DNA of 17,973 nucleotides from positions 1 through 17,973 of the forward strand of contig DFQW01000111.1 in the NCBI GenBank assembly GCA_002377985.1. The letters are read 5' to 3'. Every line of letters begins with the position of its first letter. The first letter of the stretch is position 1. The translations under genes and the position numbers were made by a program. Of this stretch, positions 15,624 through 17,973 are shown piece after piece. This DNA is from Halieaceae bacterium UBA3479 (lineage in GTDB: Bacteria; Pseudomonadota; Gammaproteobacteria; Pseudomonadales; Halieaceae). A model generated the notes under the pieces. It was not told the origin of the DNA and made no database searches. It was given only the letters and a program-made list of their open reading frames with translations.

Positions 15624-17323
15624 ATGACTATGACTACATTATTGTCGGTGCTGGCTCTGCGGGATGCGTGTTGGCCAATCGGCTCAGTTACGACCCGGCC
15701 AATCGTGTGTTGTTGATCGAGGCAGGCGCCGATGATCGCAATTTGTTCATTCGAATGCCGACAGCGCTCTCTATTCCGATGAATACGCCGCGATTCAACT
15801 GGGGCTACTGGGGACAACCCGAACCGTATCTTGATGGCCGCAGAATGGATTGCGCCCGTGGCAGGGTATTGGGCGGCTCTTCGGCGATAAACGGTATGGT
15901 CTATGTCCGGGGTCACCCTCAGGATTTTGAAGAGTGGGTGACGGCCGGCGCTACCGGCTGGAGTTACGCCGATTGCCTGCCCTATTTTAAGCGCGCCGAG
16001 CGCTGGATGGATGGGGGAGACACCTACCGCGGTGGATCGGGCCCGGTCGATACCTGCAACGGCAACAACATGCGTAACCCGCTTTACAAAGCGTTTATCG
16101 ACGCCGGTAGGGAGGCTGGGTATGGCGTAACCGAGGACTACAACGGCTATCGTCAGGAAGGGTTCGGGCCAATGCATATGACGGTGCGTAACGGCGAGCG
16201 CTGTTCAACGGATTTGGCGTATCTTGAGCCCGTCAGACGGCGATCCAATCTCACCATCCTCACCAAGGTCGAGGTTAACAAGCTTGCCTTTTCGGGGCTA
16301 CGGGTCACAGGTGTGCAGTATCGCAGGGACGGGCAGGATTTTAGGGTCAATGCGCAACGGGAGGTCATTCTCTGTGCGGGATCCATTGGTTCTCCTGCCA
16401 TACTGCAGCGCTCCGGCGTGGGTCCCATGTCGGTGCTGTTTTCTGCTGGTGTGCCTGTCCGCCACGATTTGCCGGGTGTGGGGGAAAATCTGCAGGACCA
16501 TTTGGAGGTTTACTTTCAGTACCGCTGTCGAAAACCCATCACCTTGAACGGACACCTCGGATTGCTTGCCAAGTTTCGGATTGGCGCGCAGTGGGTGTTG
16601 ACCAAGACCGGTCTTGGCGCAACCAATCATTTTGAATCCTGCGGTTTTATCCGCTCCCGGGCTGGCGTTCAGTGGCCTGATATCCAGTATCATTTTCTGC
16701 CCGCCGCCATTCGCTACGACGGTCGGGCCGCCTTTGCGGGGCACGGCTTTCAGGTTCACGTTGGCCCAAACAAACCCGACAGCCGGGGCCATGTGCGAAT
16801 CTCCGGACCTGAGCCGGAGCGTCCGCCGCTGATACAGTTCAACTATCTTTCCACAGAAAAGGACCTGGCTGACTGGCGCAATTGTCTGCGGCTGACGCGA
16901 GAAATTCTGCAGCAGCCGGCGTTGGATAGGTACCGAGCCGAGGAAATTCAGCCAGGCATTGACCTGTCGGAGGATGCGGCAGTTGATGACTGGGTTCGCC
17001 GGAATGTCGAGACGGCCTATCACCCATCGTGTACCTGTCGCATGGGAGCCGAAGACGATGAACAGGCCGTGGTCGACCCGCAGTGCCGTGTGCGTGGATT
17101 GCAGGGCGTCCGGGTAGTGGATTCATCAATCTTTCCTACCATTCCCAATGGCAATCTCAATGCACCGACAATCATGGTCGCCGAACGCGCGGCTGATCTC
17201 ATTATGGGCAGAGAGCCCTTGAAAGAAGACGTTGCGGTATGGAGCGCGCCCGAGTGGCGCACTCGGCAACGAGAGAGCGATCCCGTCAGATCGATACCCC
17301 CTGGCCCTGCGCGTTTAATCTGA
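15620..17323 (+). CDS. betA: Choline dehydrogenase (GMC flavoprotein)
   Basis: 567 aa FAD-dependent GMC oxidoreductase closely resembling E. coli BetA (556 aa) along its whole length. FAD motif GAGSAG (10-15), E35, [14 protein letters not shown] (80-93), GMC signature 2 [15 protein letters not shown] (254-268), and [11 protein letters not shown] (286-296). The BetA-like stretches [12 protein letters not shown] (336-347) and IQYHFLP (355-361) are present. The catalytic histidine is H468 in [10 protein letters not shown], with N512/N514 in NGNLNAP. It oxidises choline to betaine aldehyde, and often on to glycine betaine, passing electrons to the respiratory chain at the membrane. The start at 15620 overlaps the MFS stop and is supported by GGGGG at 15606-15610. 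Betaine aldehyde dehydrogenase and BetI are not in the window. Confidence 0.94.
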   Translation: MNDYDYIIVGAGSAGCVLANRLSYDPANRVLLIEAGADDRNLFIRMPTALSIPMNTPRFNWGYWGQPEPYLDGRRMDCARGRVLGGSSAINGMVYVRGHPQDFEEWVTAGATGWSYADCLPYFKRAERWMDGGDTYRGGSGPVDTCNGNNMRNPLYKAFIDAGREAGYGVTEDYNGYRQEGFGPMHMTVRNGERCSTDLAYLEPVRRRSNLTILTKVEVNKLAFSGLRVTGVQYRRDGQDFRVNAQREVILCAGSIGSPAILQRSGVGPMSVLFSAGVPVRHDLPGVGENLQDHLEVYFQYRCRKPITLNGHLGLLAKFRIGAQWVLTKTGLGATNHFESCGFIRSRAGVQWPDIQYHFLPAAIRYDGRAAFAGHGFQVHVGPNKPDSRGHVRISGPEPERPPLIQFNYLSTEKDLADWRNCLRLTREILQQPALDRYRAEEIQPGIDLSEDAAVDDWVRRNVETAYHPSCTCRMGAEDDEQAVVDPQCRVRGLQGVRVVDSSIFPTIPNGNLNAPTIMVAERAADLIMGREPLKEDVAVWSAPEWRTRQRESDPVRSIPPGPARLI

Positions 17324-17336
17324 AGCGAGGCTTGCG

Positions 17337-17973
17337 ATGAACGCCATTTTGTCTACTGCGATTGTCATCACCACGCTGACCTCGCTGTTTATCGTCATCC
17401 GTTACCGGAAGTTGCGAATCAGCGGCGCGACACCGATTCCCCTGGTCACGTTTATGGCCATTCTCTTTACCTCGGGGCTCGACGTGGGGCTGATCATGTT
17501 CCCGATGGTGGATTTTGAAACTTTCGCGACCGAGCCTGACTACGCCTTTGCTAACCCCCTCGCTATTGAATTCGGTTTTTGGGGTTTTCTTGTCTGGGGG
17601 TTTTACTTTCTCACGACGTTCTACTTTTGCGTCGTCGAGCCGAAACTACAACTGTTTGAACTCCCCCTGATTAAGGTGATCAATAACCTCACCATTGTGG
17701 GGACCTGCGCGTTCACCGGGTATTTGTTTCTGCACTATCTCCCCGATTACATAGCGGGTATTCCCGACCCGGTGCGATTTGCACTGGTTGCTGCAACCGT
17801 GTTGGTGGCGGTGATTTCCAGTACGCAAATTCGCTTTGTGAAAGTGCTGAGTTTGATTTCAAGCGCCCTGTTTTTTGCCTTGATTGGTGGTGCGTTTCTG
17901 ACCTCGGATATGGGCGGGGCAGGGCTGTTGGCGTCAGCCGCGTTGTTGGGTGATTACTTTGGTCAGCTCGATC
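17337..17973 (+). CDS. Divergent BCCT-like membrane transporter, N-terminal part (cut by window edge)
   Basis: 212 codons, open at the right edge. GAGG at 17327-17330 lies 6 bases before the ATG, and only 13 bases separate it from betA. It is strongly hydrophobic with at least five membrane segments. Lined up by eye with the window's own BCCT, RYRKLRISG (22-30) matches the SRYGAVRLG motif, LFTSGLDVGLIMF (43-55) matches LFAAGIGSGMLYW, and FWGFLVWGFYFL (81-92) matches HWGFVAWAFYCL; a later ISSTQIRFVKVLSLISSALFF region matches the BCCT amphipathic helix. The first membrane helix of normal BCCT proteins seems missing, as the protein starts within the second. The family assignment is mine and moderate. 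The C-terminal signature (W-rich helix) lies outside the window. Choline import is the likely role given betA. Confidence 0.65.
   Translation, partial: MNAILSTAIVITTLTSLFIVIRYRKLRISGATPIPLVTFMAILFTSGLDVGLIMFPMVDFETFATEPDYAFANPLAIEFGFWGFLVWGFYFLTTFYFCVVEPKLQLFELPLIKVINNLTIVGTCAFTGYLFLHYLPDYIAGIPDPVRFALVAATVLVAVISSTQIRFVKVLSLISSALFFALIGGAFLTSDMGGAGLLASAALLGDYFGQLD

Noticed and set aside
15533..16177. 214-codon minus-strand frame opposite betA
   Set aside because: Antisense shadow of a gene matching BetA along its full length.
1..17973. CRISPR array, transposase, phage or toxin-antitoxin system
   Set aside because: No regularly spaced direct repeats, no transposase or recombinase motif, and no terminal inverted repeats were seen; all substantial frames are accounted for by metabolic and transport genes.

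Overview
The window (about 58-60% G+C by eye) carries 14 protein genes, the last one cut by the right edge. I see no RNA gene, insertion sequence, phage gene or CRISPR array. Tight operons, ATGA/TGATG stop-start overlaps and the protein families suggest a marine gammaproteobacterium of the Halieaceae (OM60/NOR5) type. That assignment is inference from general resemblance, not from a marker gene.

The common theme is quaternary ammonium compounds (carnitine, gamma-butyrobetaine, choline and its phosphodiesters). From left to right: (1) a SyrP/TauD-like Fe(II)/2-oxoglutarate oxygenase (67-1029) preceded by a G-quadruplex-like motif, then a CaiT-like BCCT transporter (1128-2627). (2) A compact operon of an SDR dehydrogenase, a zinc-free MDR oxidoreductase and a lipoprotein type-B carboxylesterase (2764-6108), facing (3) an exported M20 metallopeptidase on the minus strand (6168-7583). 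(4) The carnitine block: a gamma-butyrobetaine-hydroxylase-like oxygenase (7914-9140), a BKACE/DUF849 enzyme matching the dehydrocarnitine cleavage enzyme (9265-10176) and L-carnitine dehydrogenase (10176-11147), followed by a glycerophosphodiester phosphodiesterase (11285-12061). (5) An isopenicillin-N-synthase-type oxygenase on the minus strand (12143-13120). (6) A tight plus-strand operon of an exported NPP-type phosphodiesterase/phosphatase, an MFS transporter, choline dehydrogenase BetA and a divergent BCCT-like membrane protein (13391 to the edge).

A working model: outer enzymes (esterase, M20 hydrolase, NPP-type phosphodiesterase) release small cations or their precursors, BCCT and MFS carriers import them, and the carnitine block takes gamma-butyrobetaine or carnitine via 3-dehydrocarnitine to betainyl-CoA plus acetoacetate. 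BetA oxidises choline to betaine aldehyde/glycine betaine. Betainyl-CoA thioesterase, betaine aldehyde dehydrogenase and any transcriptional regulator are not in the window.

The points most worth a second look are the gamma-butyrobetaine-hydroxylase-like enzyme with an altered cation cage and no zinc-binding cysteines, the BCCT-like protein that appears to lack the usual first membrane segment, and the presence of three distantly related Fe(II)/2OG oxygenases in one catabolic neighbourhood.
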